From assembly GCF_014805525.1 (NCBI RefSeq), contig NZ_JACFSZ010000002.1:186001-250000 (forward strand): a stretch of 64,000 bases of DNA. The letters are read 5' to 3'. The translations under genes were made by a program, and so were the position numbers. Shown piece after piece: positions 16,902-25,638 of this stretch (the stretch's first letter is position 1; every line of letters begins with the position of its first letter). Source of the stretch: Rhabdothermincola sediminis. GTDB taxonomy: Bacteria > Actinomycetota > Acidimicrobiia > Acidimicrobiales > Acidimicrobilacustridaceae. Under the pieces are notes generated by a model. The model worked only from the letters and a program-made list of their open reading frames with translations. It did no database searches and was not told the origin of the DNA.

Positions 16902-17360
16902 GTGCCCGCGTACCTCGTCCGCCACGCGCACGCCGGATCACGCTGCTCGTGGCACGGCGATGACCTGCAGCGGCCTCTCTCCGCCACGGGACGCGCCCAG
17001 ACCGAGCACCTCACCGAACTGCTCCGGCGGCAGCGGACCGGGCCGATCGTATCGAGCCCGGCACGGCGATGCGTGGAGACCGTCGAGCCCCTGGCCGCGC
17101 TGACCGGCACCGAGGTGCATCGCTGCACCGCGCTCCTCGAAGGGGCCGAGCCCGATGAGGCGGTGTCGCTTCTGCTGGAGCTGGCCCCACTCGACGGGGT
17201 GCTGTGCAGCCACGGTGACCTGATCCCGAAGATGCTGAGCCGCCTCGTCGCCCGGGGCATGCGAGCCGGTGGCCCCCTCATCAGCCAGAAGGGCTCGATG
17301 TGGGTGATCGACGTCGACGGTGGCCGACCGGTGGCAGGCCGCTACGAGCCGCCAGGCTGA
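16902..17360 (+). CDS. Histidine phosphatase family protein, SixA-like (152 aa)
   Basis: This short phosphatase begins PAYLVRHAHAGSR, with the RHA catalytic motif at 7-9, and includes GRAQTEHLTELL, IVSSPARRCVETVEPLA and the second catalytic His in LCSHGDLIP. The size suits SixA-like phosphohistidine phosphatases or the standalone C-terminal domain of MutT1-like enzymes. GTG 16902 is preceded exactly 6 nt upstream by TATCGT (16890-16895), pointing to a leaderless transcript. Its 3' end overlaps the convergent ccm operon by 19 bp. Confidence 0.87.
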   Translation: MPAYLVRHAHAGSRCSWHGDDLQRPLSATGRAQTEHLTELLRRQRTGPIVSSPARRCVETVEPLAALTGTEVHRCTALLEGAEPDEAVSLLLELAPLDGVLCSHGDLIPKMLSRLVARGMRAGGPLISQKGSMWVIDVDGGRPVAGRYEPPG

Positions 17361-18241
17361 GCGGCCGCGAGCCGGGTGCGCAGCGACTGCACCAGCTGAG
17401 TCATCTGCGGGGGCAGCTTGCTGGGGTCGACGACCTCCAGATCGGCGAGCGCCTCGGCGGCACGGCCATCGCGTTCCAGGAGGATCGCCCGGAAGATGCG
17501 GGCGTCGGGATAGCGGGGATCGGTCGCGATCGCCCGGTCGAGCCAGGACCGAGCCGATGCGTCGAGCTCCGTCGCGGGCGCGGTGCCCGCCGCCTGGAGC
17601 GCCAGGTTGTGCAGCAGCCAGCCCCGGTAGGTCATCGCCTCGACGTTCGAGGGTTGCAGCTCCAGCGTCCGGTCGTAGGCATCGATCGCCGCCTTGTAGG
17701 ACTCCACCGCGGCGGCGGTGTCACCCGCCTGGAGCGAGGCCTGTGCCTCCGCCACGTGCTGGTTCGCCCGGGCCAGCTCGTCGATGCTGCTCTGGCGCAC
17801 GTCGCCGGTGAGCTGGTCACCGGGGCCGCGCTCACCCGAGCTGGCCATCACCGCCCAGCCGGCCCCGACCGCGAACAGCACGACCACCGCGACGAGAGCG
17901 ACCGCTCGCAGCGGCGAGCGCCGGGGACGAGCCGCGCCCAGCGCAGCCATGTGCTCGTCGATCGCCCGGATCGCTGCCGCCGCCCGTGCCGTGTAGTCGT
18001 CTCGCAACGCCACGTAGTCCTGATCATCGACGTCGCCCGCCGCGTGCTCGCGCTCCAGGTCGTCGAGTGAGCGGAGCAGGAACTCGCGCTCTTCCTCCAG
18101 CGCGGCCAGCAGGTCCGGGTCCAGCCGGACGACCGCTCTCTCGCTCGCCTCGGCTGACGCCGACCGGTCGCCATCCGGGCCTGATCGGGCGAGCGCGGCG
18201 CGTCGTGCCCGGGTCCCACGGAGGGGGCTCGTGGTGCTCAC
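17342..18241 (-). CDS. CcmI-like TPR cytochrome c biogenesis protein (299 aa)
   Basis: This is the last gene of the ccm operon. A central membrane segment (about 120-140) divides an N-terminal cytoplasmic coiled-coil part, with EEEREFLLRSLDDLEREHAAGDVDDQDY typical of CcmI/CycH proteins, from a C-terminal extracytoplasmic TPR region (about 155-299: AEAQASLQAGDTAAAVESYKAA, LELQPSNVEAMTYRGWLLHNLA). CcmI holds apocytochrome c for haem ligation. The GTG start overlaps the ccmH stop as GTGA. The sequence upstream of this GTG in the same frame belongs to ccmH on another frame and is not part of the protein. Confidence 0.85.
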   Translation of the reverse strand: MSTTSPLRGTRARRAALARSGPDGDRSASAEASERAVVRLDPDLLAALEEEREFLLRSLDDLEREHAAGDVDDQDYVALRDDYTARAAAAIRAIDEHMAALGAARPRRSPLRAVALVAVVVLFAVGAGWAVMASSGERGPGDQLTGDVRQSSIDELARANQHVAEAQASLQAGDTAAAVESYKAAIDAYDRTLELQPSNVEAMTYRGWLLHNLALQAAGTAPATELDASARSWLDRAIATDPRYPDARIFRAILLERDGRAAEALADLEVVDPSKLPPQMTQLVQSLRTRLAAAQPGGS

Positions 18242-18723
18242 GGCTGCTCCTCCGGTCCCGCGCGAGCTGAGAGCGCCTGCTCGACCAGCTTCCGATCGTC
18301 TTCGGACACCTGCGGAGGACTCGACGAGCGCCATCGGCGAAACACCACCACCAGGCCGGCCCCGGCGAGCACCACCGCGACCACCGGTATGGCCCACACG
18401 AGACCGGAAACGCCGCGGCCGCTCGGGGTGAGCAGGATCTCGTCGCCCCACTGGGTCACGTACGCGGCCCGGATCTCCCCGGGCGACTGCCCCTGCTCGA
18501 GCCGGGCGGCGATGTCCCGGCGGATCTCCTTGGAGATGGGGGCGTTCGAGTCGGCAACGGATTCCCCCCGGCAGGTGGGGCATTTCACGGTCTTGGCGAT
18601 CGCGGTCACCCGGTCCTGGAGCGTGTCCGGCTCCCGGGTGCGGGTCGCGCCCACCGCGAGCGCCACCACGAGCACCGAGGCCATGGCCAGCCAGGGCAAC
18701 CAGGATCGGCCCGAGGGGCTCAA
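18238..18723 (-). CDS. ccmH: Cytochrome c maturation protein CcmH (161 aa)
   Basis: This is a CcmH/CycL-family protein. It has an N-terminal membrane anchor, then VKCPTCRGESVADSNAPISKEIRRDIAARLEQGQSPGEI, containing the CxxC thiol pair that reduces apocytochrome cysteines. A second membrane helix (about 105-127) ends in a short cytoplasmic tail. The start is TTG 18723, overlapping the ccmG stop as TTGA, which supports translational coupling despite the rare codon. It precedes the TPR CcmI-like gene with a GTGA overlap. Confidence 0.93.
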   Translation of the reverse strand: MSPSGRSWLPWLAMASVLVVALAVGATRTREPDTLQDRVTAIAKTVKCPTCRGESVADSNAPISKEIRRDIAARLEQGQSPGEIRAAYVTQWGDEILLTPSGRGVSGLVWAIPVVAVVLAGAGLVVVFRRWRSSSPPQVSEDDRKLVEQALSARAGPEEQP

Positions 18724-19301
18724 CCTCCACCGTCCCCACTCACGGAACCGGCAGATGCGCCCAAGCCCATGACCGAATCGAGCTGGTCGGCGGTCACGCC
18801 GAGGAACTTGGCCACCACGATCCCGTCGGGGCTCACCACGTAGGACTCCGGGACGCCGGTGACCCCGAACGCCAGCGCGGTGGGGCCGGTGTCGCCCACC
18901 ACCACCGGCCAGTCACCACCCCGCTCGGCGAAGAACCGCCGGATCACCGCCGGGTCGTCCTGGAATGCGACGCTCACCACCTGCACCCGGCCGTCGACCC
19001 GATGGCGATCGGTGAACTCGACCAACTCGGGATGCTCGACCTGGCACGGCACGCACCAGGTGGCGAAGAAGTTCACGACCACCCACCGGCCTCGGTACTG
19101 GTCGATGTCGAAGGTCTCACCGCTGAGCGTGGTGCCGCTCACCCGGGGCACGGGCTTGCCGACCAGCGCGCTCGACACCCCGCGGGCGTCCGCACTCGGG
19201 CGAGTGGCGAGCACCACGACGAAGGCGATGAGCGCCACGCCGACGGTGAGCGCGACCCACCGGGCCGTATGCCGGCGGCTCGCCAGCAGCGGCTCGGTCA
19301 C
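18720..19301 (-). CDS. ccmG: Thiol:disulfide interchange protein CcmG/TlpA-like (193 aa)
   Basis: This is a membrane-anchored thioredoxin-fold protein. It has an N-terminal helix (about 15-33), then GETFDIDQYRGRWVVVNFFATWCVPC with the CxxC at 83-86, and the cis-proline loop GVTGVPESYVVSPDGIVV. It keeps CcmH and apocytochrome c reduced outside the membrane. GTG 19301 overlaps the ccmF stop as GTGA, and the 3' end overlaps ccmH as TTGA. Length is normal for CcmG/ResA. Confidence 0.94.
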   Translation of the reverse strand: MTEPLLASRRHTARWVALTVGVALIAFVVVLATRPSADARGVSSALVGKPVPRVSGTTLSGETFDIDQYRGRWVVVNFFATWCVPCQVEHPELVEFTDRHRVDGRVQVVSVAFQDDPAVIRRFFAERGGDWPVVVGDTGPTALAFGVTGVPESYVVSPDGIVVAKFLGVTADQLDSVMGLGASAGSVSGDGGG

Positions 19302-21268
19302 GACACCTCCACGAGCTCGCGCCGGGGCGCGACGGGCACCGGCGCGGACACCGGATCAATGGGGTTGCGGCGACGGCCGGGGAACGCCGCCAGGATCGTC
19401 CCCAGGGCCATGAGGCCACCGCCGATCCAGAGCCAGATGACGAGGGGCTGGATCGTCACCCGGATCGTGGCCGGCGCACCCTCTTCCTCGGGGAGAGCGA
19501 GCAGGGTGAGGGCGACGTCGTCGACCAGGGTGCTCCGAACGGAGGGGGTACCGATCACCTGGCTGCCGAAGGCGAAGCGGTTCAGGGCGGGGGCCCAGGG
19601 ACCGGTGCCGTCGATCCTGATCAGGGCCTGGGTGACCGTCTTGGCCGACTCGTGCTTCACGTTGCGCCCCACGTAGGTCAACGTGTGGCCCGCGAAGGTG
19701 GCCGACTCCCCCTCGGCGAGCGTGAACTCGGCTTGGCGGACGTAGCTCTGGCTGGCCGCGAACGCCACCGCGATCACGATCACGCCGAGATGCACCACCA
19801 TCCCGCCGTTGGCTCGGCCAATCAGCCCTCGCCAACCCTGCCGGCGGGTAGCGATGACGAGTTGCCGCAGCGCGGATCCGGCGGCGAAGCCGGCAAGGCC
19901 GAAGGCCACCAGGGTCACCAGCCCGGACGCACCGAGCAGGACCGCCGTCACGACGGTGCCGGTGCCGATCCAAGCCGGCCACAGCAGGCGGTGACGGAGC
20001 AGCTCACCGCTGGCCTTGCGCCACGGCAGCACCGGCGCCACTCCCATCAGAAACAGCAACGTCAGCCCCAGTGGCATGGTCATCCGGTTGAAGTAGGGCG
20101 AGCCGACCGACATCCGGCTGTCGTTCAGGGCCTCCACGAGGAGCGGGAACACCGTCCCGAGCAGCACCACGAAGGCGAAGGCGGCGAACAGCACGTTGTT
20201 GGCCAGGAACGCACCTTCACGCGACAGCGGGGAGTCGATGCGTCCCGGGGCCCGCAGGCGGTCACCACGCCAGGCGATCAAGCCGATGGTGACCACGACG
20301 ATGAGGGTGAAGAAGGCGAGGATGGCCGGGCCCACCGAGCCCGCGGTGAACGCATGGACCGAGTCGAGCACGCCTGAGCGGGTGATGAACGTCCCGAGGA
20401 TGGTGAGCGCGAACGTGGCGCACAGCAACGAGAGGTTCCACACCCGCAACATGCCGCGCCGCTCCTGGACCATCACCGAGTGCAGGTAGGCGGTGCCCGT
20501 GAGCCACGGGAGGAACGAGGCGTTCTCCACCGGGTCCCACGCCCAGTAGCCACCCCACCCGAGCACCTCGTAACTCCACCAGGCGCCGAGGACGATCCCG
20601 ACGGTGAGGAACCCCCAGGCGAACAGTGTCCACCGCCGGGTGGCGAGCAACCAGCCCTCCCCCACCCGCCCGGTCACCAGCGCGGCGACGGCGAACGCGA
20701 ACGGCACGGTGAAGCCGACGTAGCCGAGGTACAGCATCGGCGGGTGGAAGGCCATCAGCGGGTGGTTCTGCAGCAAGGGGTTGGGGCCCGGGCCGTCGTA
20801 GCCGGGTGGCGGGTCGAACGAGCGGAAGGGATTGGCCGGCCCGAGCAGCATGAAGAAGAAGAAGATGCAGACCGCGAAAAGGGTGAGCATCGCCCAGCCG
20901 ACCAGGGGGTCGGTCAGCCGCTTGCGGAACTTCACCGCCACCAGGGTGGTGTAACCGGCGAGCACGGCCGCCCAGAGAATGATCGACCCTTCGAGCGCAG
21001 CCCACAGGGTCGCCACGTTGAACAGCGCCGGGGTCCGGGTGCTCCCGTTGTCCGCGACGTACTGCACGGTGAAGTCCCGGGTGATGAGCGCCCGCTCCAT
21101 CGCACCCACGGCGAGTAGAGCACCGATCAGGACGAACACCGCGTAGGGAGCCGCCATCCACAGCAGGTCACGCCGGCGACGGACCAGGCCCACGGCGAGG
21201 GTGGCCACGGCCAGCACCGACGCGCTGAATCCGAGCATCACCCCGGCGATGCCGATGGCCCGGTTCAT
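19298..21268 (-). CDS. ccmF: Haem lyase CcmF (656 aa)
   Basis: This large polytopic haem lyase ligates haem to CxxCH cysteines of apocytochrome c. The tryptophan-rich haem-binding motif is present: EVLGWGGYWAWDPVENASFLPWLTGTAYLHS (split motif WGG, WDPVENAS, PWL). The helices typical of the family occur throughout, with conserved FNVATLWAALEGSIILW near the N-terminus and an extracytoplasmic domain before the last helix. The ATG at 21268 overlaps the ccmE stop as ATGA. The open frame upstream of this ATG lies within ccmE and is not coding for CcmF. Confidence 0.97.
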   Translation of the reverse strand: MNRAIGIAGVMLGFSASVLAVATLAVGLVRRRRDLLWMAAPYAVFVLIGALLAVGAMERALITRDFTVQYVADNGSTRTPALFNVATLWAALEGSIILWAAVLAGYTTLVAVKFRKRLTDPLVGWAMLTLFAVCIFFFFMLLGPANPFRSFDPPPGYDGPGPNPLLQNHPLMAFHPPMLYLGYVGFTVPFAFAVAALVTGRVGEGWLLATRRWTLFAWGFLTVGIVLGAWWSYEVLGWGGYWAWDPVENASFLPWLTGTAYLHSVMVQERRGMLRVWNLSLLCATFALTILGTFITRSGVLDSVHAFTAGSVGPAILAFFTLIVVVTIGLIAWRGDRLRAPGRIDSPLSREGAFLANNVLFAAFAFVVLLGTVFPLLVEALNDSRMSVGSPYFNRMTMPLGLTLLFLMGVAPVLPWRKASGELLRHRLLWPAWIGTGTVVTAVLLGASGLVTLVAFGLAGFAAGSALRQLVIATRRQGWRGLIGRANGGMVVHLGVIVIAVAFAASQSYVRQAEFTLAEGESATFAGHTLTYVGRNVKHESAKTVTQALIRIDGTGPWAPALNRFAFGSQVIGTPSVRSTLVDDVALTLLALPEEEGAPATIRVTIQPLVIWLWIGGGLMALGTILAAFPGRRRNPIDPVSAPVPVAPRRELVEVS

Positions 21269-21786
21269 GGAGCAGCGGTCGCCGTCGTCGAGCGCGGCGG
21301 CTCCTGGCCACCCTCTTCGGCGGCGGTGATCCGATCGCGGTGGTTCTCCTCGTAGGTCTCGTCGTGCTTCACGAGCATCCGATCGCTGGAGAAGAACTGG
21401 CCCGTCGGGTCCCAACGACCCTCGAGAACCACCGGCATGCCCGGGCGGAAGAGCTGCGGCGGATCACCGCGGTGCGACACGGGTACCTCCACCCCGTTGA
21501 AGGTCACCACGAAATCCACACCGTCGCCGGTGTCGACGACGGTGCCCGACTCGACCGTGCCCTGCATGCGGAAGCGGTCGGTCCCGAGCTCGCTCTTCTT
21601 CGCCACCGCCTCGTCCGCGTTGTAGAAGAACAGCGACGCGTCGGACAAGGCCTTGCTGGCCACGAAGGCCAGACCGCCGAGCACCGCGAGGACCACCAGG
21701 AACGCCCACCACCGCCGGGCGCGCGGCGGTGCCGCCTCCCGCGGCCTGAGGTCGAGGTCGGGTGCGGTGCGGGGCGTCACATCCAT
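21265..21786 (-). CDS. ccmE: Haem chaperone CcmE (173 aa)
   Basis: This periplasmic-type haem chaperone is anchored by one N-terminal helix (about 27-45) and has an OB-fold domain (FRMQGTVESGTVV, VDFVVTFNG, VVLEGRWDPTGQFFSSDRMLVKHDETYEE). The covalent haem motif HxxxY is present as HDETY, the canonical histidine version rather than the CxxxY variant known from some bacteria and archaea. ATG 21786 overlaps the end of ccmD by 10 bp, and its stop overlaps ccmF as ATGA. Confidence 0.95.
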   Translation of the reverse strand: MDVTPRTAPDLDLRPREAAPPRARRWWAFLVVLAVLGGLAFVASKALSDASLFFYNADEAVAKKSELGTDRFRMQGTVESGTVVDTGDGVDFVVTFNGVEVPVSHRGDPPQLFRPGMPVVLEGRWDPTGQFFSSDRMLVKHDETYEENHRDRITAAEEGGQEPPRSTTATAAP

Positions 21787-21911
21787 CGGCGATCCTCGGG
21801 GGGCAAGCGGCGGCTCAGCGCGCGACCACGCACGATGATCAGCGCCGCGTAGCAGACCAACGCCGCGATGCTCACGGACCAACCCAGCAACACGTAACCC
21901 CACTGGCTCAT
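21777..21911 (-). CDS. ccmD: Small membrane protein CcmD-like (44 aa)
   Basis: This is a single-helix protein (helix about 5-27, YVLLGWSVSIAALVCYAALI) followed by a basic tail (RGRALSRRLPPEDRRW), as in CcmD, which stabilises the CcmABC-CcmE complex. Its ATG overlaps the ccmC stop by one base (TGATG), and its end overlaps ccmE. Identity rests on size, topology and exact position between ccmC and ccmE. Confidence 0.85.
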   Translation of the reverse strand: MSQWGYVLLGWSVSIAALVCYAALIIVRGRALSRRLPPEDRRWM

Positions 21912-22678
21912 CAGCCGGCCTCCGCTCGACGCGCCGCCAACGCGTCCTCCAAGCCACGAGCCTCCAGCCGGTCCTGCAGCCAGGCCAGCCGGAACCGGTG
22001 CAACAGCAGCCAGACCATGAGAACGATGCTGGTCGCGATGCCGAAGACGAGGGTGAACAGCTGCAGTCCCTCGATGGTGGGGTCCGGCCGGAAGAGGGTC
22101 GGACCCTGGTGAAGCGACCGCCACCACTCGACCGAGCGGTTGACCAACAGCACGTTGGGCAGCAGGAGGAGACCCACGATGGCCGACCGTCTGGCTCGTG
22201 CACCCTGATCGAGGGTGGTACGGCGGACCGCGAGGTAACCGAGGAGCAGCAGGAACAACATCGCGGTGGAGGTGAGCCGCGGATCCCACTCCCACCACGT
22301 GCCCCAGGTCGTCGCCCCCCAGACGGAACCGGTGAACAAGGTGAGCGCCGTGAACAGCGTGGCGATCTCGGCCGAGGAGCTGGCGACCAGGTCCCACCAG
22401 TGCGAGCGCTTCCAGAGCACCATCACCGAGCCGACGGTGGTGAGGAGGATGGACAGGTAGGCCGCGATCACCACCGGCACGTGGAGATAGAGCAACCGCA
22501 CGGTGTCGCCGAGCTCCACGTCGCCCTCGGTGGCCACGAAAGCCAGCACCACCAGGAGCGCCACCGCGGCCAGCGCGATCGCGCCCAGCACCCGGCTCCC
22601 TGCGGAGCCGGTGCCCTCCGGACCCTCGCCGTCCCGTCCCGGCACCGGGGCGGTGGTGTCTGCGACCTGGACCGTCAC
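21911..22678 (-). CDS. ccmC: Haem transporter/handling protein CcmC (255 aa)
   Basis: This is a polytopic haem-handling protein with the tryptophan-rich motif WGATTWGTWWEWDPRLTSTAMLF and the conserved LYLHVPVVIAAYLS segment carrying a haem-ligand histidine. CcmC presents haem to CcmE. The GTG start at 22678 overlaps the ccmB stop as GTGA and gives a short hydrophilic N-terminus before the first helix; the longer in-frame version would overlap ccmB extensively and is rejected. Confidence 0.94.
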   Translation of the reverse strand: MTVQVADTTAPVPGRDGEGPEGTGSAGSRVLGAIALAAVALLVVLAFVATEGDVELGDTVRLLYLHVPVVIAAYLSILLTTVGSVMVLWKRSHWWDLVASSSAEIATLFTALTLFTGSVWGATTWGTWWEWDPRLTSTAMLFLLLLGYLAVRRTTLDQGARARRSAIVGLLLLPNVLLVNRSVEWWRSLHQGPTLFRPDPTIEGLQLFTLVFGIATSIVLMVWLLLHRFRLAWLQDRLEARGLEDALAARRAEAG

Positions 22679-23343
22679 GATTCCTCCAGGAGCGAGCCGA
22701 ATCCGAAGATCCCGGCCGCCAGGTACACGAGCGAGAACACGGCGAGCAGGCCGACCCACCGCCACCCCTCACCCGGGGTGCCGTCGAGCGCAGCCTCGAA
22801 CGCCCTGGTCGATGCGATGAGCACCGGCGCCAACACGGGAAGCAGCAGGAGCGGGAGCAGGGTCTCACGCACCCGCACGCCGACCGCGAGGACGCCGTAG
22901 AGCGTACCGGCGGCCGCGATGCCAGCGGTCGCGACCAGGATGGTCACGACCAGCAGGGGCCACCCTCCAAGCGGGGTGCCGTAGAAGACGGCGACCCCAG
23001 CGAGCAGCAGCGCCTCGAGCACCACCAGCTCCAAGCCCACCGCCGCCACCTTCCCCAGGTAGATGCCGCCAGGGTCCAGCCCCGAGAGCCGCAAGCCGTC
23101 GACGACCCGATCGGACGCCTCGACTGCGAACGCCCGCTGCACCGCCAGCAGACCGGTGAAGAGCACGGTCACCCAGTACAGGCCTGGCGTCGCCTGGTGG
23201 AGGATCCCCCGGTCGGGGTCGAGCGCGAAGCCGAACAGCACGAGCACCACCAACGCGAAGGGCACGATCTGGTTGAGCGCGACACGAGAGCGGGCCTCGA
23301 TCCGGAGGTCCTTGGCCGCGACCAGCACCGCGTCACGGAACAC
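22675..23343 (-). CDS. ccmB: Haem export ABC permease CcmB (222 aa)
   Basis: This is a six-helix CcmB permease with the family features AAKDLRIEARSRVALNQIVPFALVVLVLFGFALDP, LYWVTVLFTGLLAVQRAFAVE, DRVVDGLRLSGLDPGGIYLGK and LPLLLLPVLAPVLIAST. It works with CcmA as the ATPase that releases holo-CcmE. The GTG start at 23343 lies within the last codons of ccmA (11-bp overlap); in-frame sequence further upstream belongs to ccmA. Confidence 0.94.
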   Translation of the reverse strand: MFRDAVLVAAKDLRIEARSRVALNQIVPFALVVLVLFGFALDPDRGILHQATPGLYWVTVLFTGLLAVQRAFAVEASDRVVDGLRLSGLDPGGIYLGKVAAVGLELVVLEALLLAGVAVFYGTPLGGWPLLVVTILVATAGIAAAGTLYGVLAVGVRVRETLLPLLLLPVLAPVLIASTRAFEAALDGTPGEGWRWVGLLAVFSLVYLAAGIFGFGSLLEES

Positions 23344-23995
23344 GAGCCACCTCCGGCTCGCCCTGCACCGTCCCCCCGGCGATCGTGACCTGACGACCGG
23401 CGAGGGCCGCCGCCCGGTCGTGCTCGTGCGAGGCCACCACGATCGTCGCCCCGGCACGGGCCGCGTCACGAACGAGACCGTCGACCAGGTCGCGGGCCTC
23501 GTGGTCCAGCCCGGCGTGGGGCTCGTCCAGCAGCCACAGCTCCGGGCGGCGGGCCACCAGCACCGCCAGCGACGTGCGCCGGCGCTGACCGGCAGAGAGT
23601 CTGGACACCGCCACGTCGCGCAAGCGGCCGTCGAGCCCCAGAGCGGCCATCGCCGCGTCGGCGTCGGCCGGGGCGGCGCGCGCCGCCCGGGCCCAGAACC
23701 GGACGTTGTCGGCGACCGTCAGCTCGTCGTAGAGGCCGGTGGCGTGACCGAGCAACCCCACCCGCCGTCGCACGGCCCGGCGATCGGCCCGCAGGTCGTG
23801 GCCCAGCACGACGGCCTCCCCCGACACGATGGGTAGCAGCCCGGCGCAGGCCCGTAACAGGCTGGTCTTGCCAGCACCGTTCGGGCCGTTCAGGAGGACG
23901 ACTTCGCCGCGACGGACGTCGAGATCGACACCGGCGAGCGCGGGGAAGCGGCCGAGCAGGGCGACCGCGGCACGGAGGTGGACGACGGTCTCCAT
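23333..23995 (-). CDS. ccmA: Haem exporter ATPase CcmA (220 aa)
   Basis: This is an ABC ATPase with Walker A NGPNGAGKTSLLRACAGLL (about 37-55), Q-loop region, signature LSAGQRRRTSLA, Walker B LWLLDEPHAGLD, and H-loop VVASHEHD. It is the first gene of the ccmABCDEFGH-I operon. The start is ATG 23995. Upstream, 119 bp separate it from a divergent sortase gene and should hold the operon promoter. A TACCCT box lies on the minus strand at 24012-24017, 16 nt from the start codon. Confidence 0.94.
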   Translation of the reverse strand: METVVHLRAAVALLGRFPALAGVDLDVRRGEVVLLNGPNGAGKTSLLRACAGLLPIVSGEAVVLGHDLRADRRAVRRRVGLLGHATGLYDELTVADNVRFWARAARAAPADADAAMAALGLDGRLRDVAVSRLSAGQRRRTSLAVLVARRPELWLLDEPHAGLDHEARDLVDGLVRDAARAGATIVVASHEHDRAAALAGRQVTIAGGTVQGEPEVARVP

Positions 23996-24102
23996 GACGA
24001 TCCATTCGAGGGTACCGGTGGCGAGGGGCGCCGACCAAGGTGACCGCGGTGGCCGGCGGTGTGGCCGGGGCCCCTCGCGGCGAGCGCCGGGATGCCGTTG
24101 GT

Positions 24103-24114
24103 TAGGGTGCGCAG
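24103..24114 (+). promoter_or_regulatory. Leaderless -10 element of the sortase gene
   Basis: TAGGGT (24103-24108) ends exactly 6 nt before GTG 24115. This is the same geometry seen before at least five other genes in this window. Confidence 0.45.
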
Positions 24115-25068
24115 GTGCGTCTGGCGCGGATCGTGGGCTTCACCGGGCGGATGATGATCCGAGCCGGCGTGCTGATCCTGCTGTTCGTCGCGTTCCAGCT
24201 CTGGGGCACCGGCGTGCACACCGCTCGCGCCCAGAGTGATCTGGAGAAGCGCTTCCGGGCCCAGCAGGCGGAGCTCGGCCCGCTGCCCGCGCCCGCCACC
24301 GCCGACACCACGGGGGCTCACAGCCCGACGTCCACGACCCCGCCTGCCACTGCGTCGCCGGACTTCCCGGCGCCCGCACCGGGCGAGCCGATCGGGTCCA
24401 TCTCCATCCCCGCCATCGGAGCGGACTTCTTCATCGTGGAGGGCGTCGACCTGCGCTGGCTCCAGGACGGTCCGGGCCACTTCCCGCAGACGCCGCTGCC
24501 CGGCCAGCCCGGCAACGCGGCGCTGGCCGGTCACCGCACCACCTTCAAGGCGCCCTTCAACCGGCTCGATGAGCTCCGACCGGGCGACCTGATCTTCGTG
24601 GAGACCCTGCAAGGCAAGTTCACCTACGAGGTGATGGCACAACCCTCAGCGGAGGGCGAGCCGCCCAAGGCCCACTACATCGTCGGTCCCCGCCAGACCG
24701 AGATCCTCGACGACAAGGGCGACAACCGGCTGACCCTCATGGCCTGCCATCCGAAGTACAGCGCCGCCCAGCGCATCGTCGTGGAGGCCAAGCTGGTGTC
24801 GAACCCGGCTCCGCCGACCCCGCTGCCGCCAGCCGAGGACCTGTCCGAGCTGCCGGCCGACGACCTCGCCGGCGGGAACGCCGCGGCCCGGGTGCCGGCC
24901 GCTCTGTGGTCGCTCCTGGCCATCGGGATCTGGTTTTCGGCCTGGCTCGCCGGGCGGTGGAGGCGGGCGTGGAAGTGGCCGGCCTACGCGGTGTGCCTCC
25001 CGCTGTTCGCGTTCGCCCTGTTCGAGGCCTTCGGTCACATCAACCATCTCTTGCCCGCCGCCTACTGA
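24115..25068 (+). CDS. Class E-type sortase (317 aa)
   Basis: Sortases cut sorting-signal motifs and attach surface proteins or pilins. The catalytic triad is visible: H140 in LAGHRTTF, C211 in LTLMACHPKYSAAQR, and R220 at the end of that motif; TLMACHPKYS is typical of class E enzymes of high-GC Gram-positives. There is an N-terminal membrane helix (about 14-32), a Pro/Thr-rich linker (about 55-90), the sortase domain (95-230) and a C-terminal pair of hydrophobic helices (about 260-310). I found no clear LPxTG or LAxTG substrate in this window. A lipoprotein gene follows by 15 nt. Confidence 0.92.
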   Translation: MRLARIVGFTGRMMIRAGVLILLFVAFQLWGTGVHTARAQSDLEKRFRAQQAELGPLPAPATADTTGAHSPTSTTPPATASPDFPAPAPGEPIGSISIPAIGADFFIVEGVDLRWLQDGPGHFPQTPLPGQPGNAALAGHRTTFKAPFNRLDELRPGDLIFVETLQGKFTYEVMAQPSAEGEPPKAHYIVGPRQTEILDDKGDNRLTLMACHPKYSAAQRIVVEAKLVSNPAPPTPLPPAEDLSELPADDLAGGNAAARVPAALWSLLAIGIWFSAWLAGRWRRAWKWPAYAVCLPLFAFALFEAFGHINHLLPAAY

Positions 25069-25083
25069 CGAGACCGCCCGACG

Positions 25084-25638
25084 ATGACCGCGCGCCGATG
25101 CTCCGCCGTGCTGGTTCGAGTGTGCCTGCTGGTCGCAGCGCTGGGCATGGTCGGGTGCTCAGGCGGCAGCAGCAACGAGGTGGTCACCACGACCACCACC
25201 GAGGCGGCACCGACCACCACGACGACCGAGGCTCCTCTCGACGCCGGCCAGCAGATCTTCGTGTACGTGCCGCAGGTGGGTGACTGCTTCGATCGCCGCA
25301 AGATCGAGCGGTCGGCGTCGACCAGCGGGCAGACCGACATCGTGTTGAAGCTGGACTGCTCGCTCCCCCACCGCAACGAGGTGTACGCCGTGCTCGACTA
25401 TCCAGCGAGCGACGACACGTTCCCGGGCGAGAAAGCCCTCGAGACCTTCGCCAAACAGGAGTGTCCCCGGCGGTTCGAAGGGTACGTCGGCAAGCAGTAC
25501 GAGCTCTCGGATCTCGAGATCGGCTACCAGCTCCCCGACTCGACCAACTGGCGGCGCGGCACCCAGAAGATCGGGTGCTACGTGTACGACCTCAACGGCA
25601 ACCGGCTGGTCGGCACCGTGCAAGGCTCCGCCAGGTAG
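25084..25638 (+). CDS. Septum-formation-domain lipoprotein (184 aa)
   Basis: This is a predicted lipoprotein. It has a basic N-terminus, a hydrophobic core and the lipobox MVGC with C25 as the lipidated residue, then a Thr-rich linker (TTTTTEAAPTTTTTEAP). The mature domain has VGDCFD, LDCSLPHRNEVYAVLDYP and IGCYVYDLNG, matching the actinobacterial septum-formation (Septum_form) domain with paired cysteines. Function in the family is poorly defined; it is thought to act at the envelope or division site. It is probably co-transcribed with the sortase, 15 nt upstream. Confidence 0.82.
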   Translation: MTARRCSAVLVRVCLLVAALGMVGCSGGSSNEVVTTTTTEAAPTTTTTEAPLDAGQQIFVYVPQVGDCFDRRKIERSASTSGQTDIVLKLDCSLPHRNEVYAVLDYPASDDTFPGEKALETFAKQECPRRFEGYVGKQYELSDLEIGYQLPDSTNWRRGTQKIGCYVYDLNGNRLVGTVQGSAR

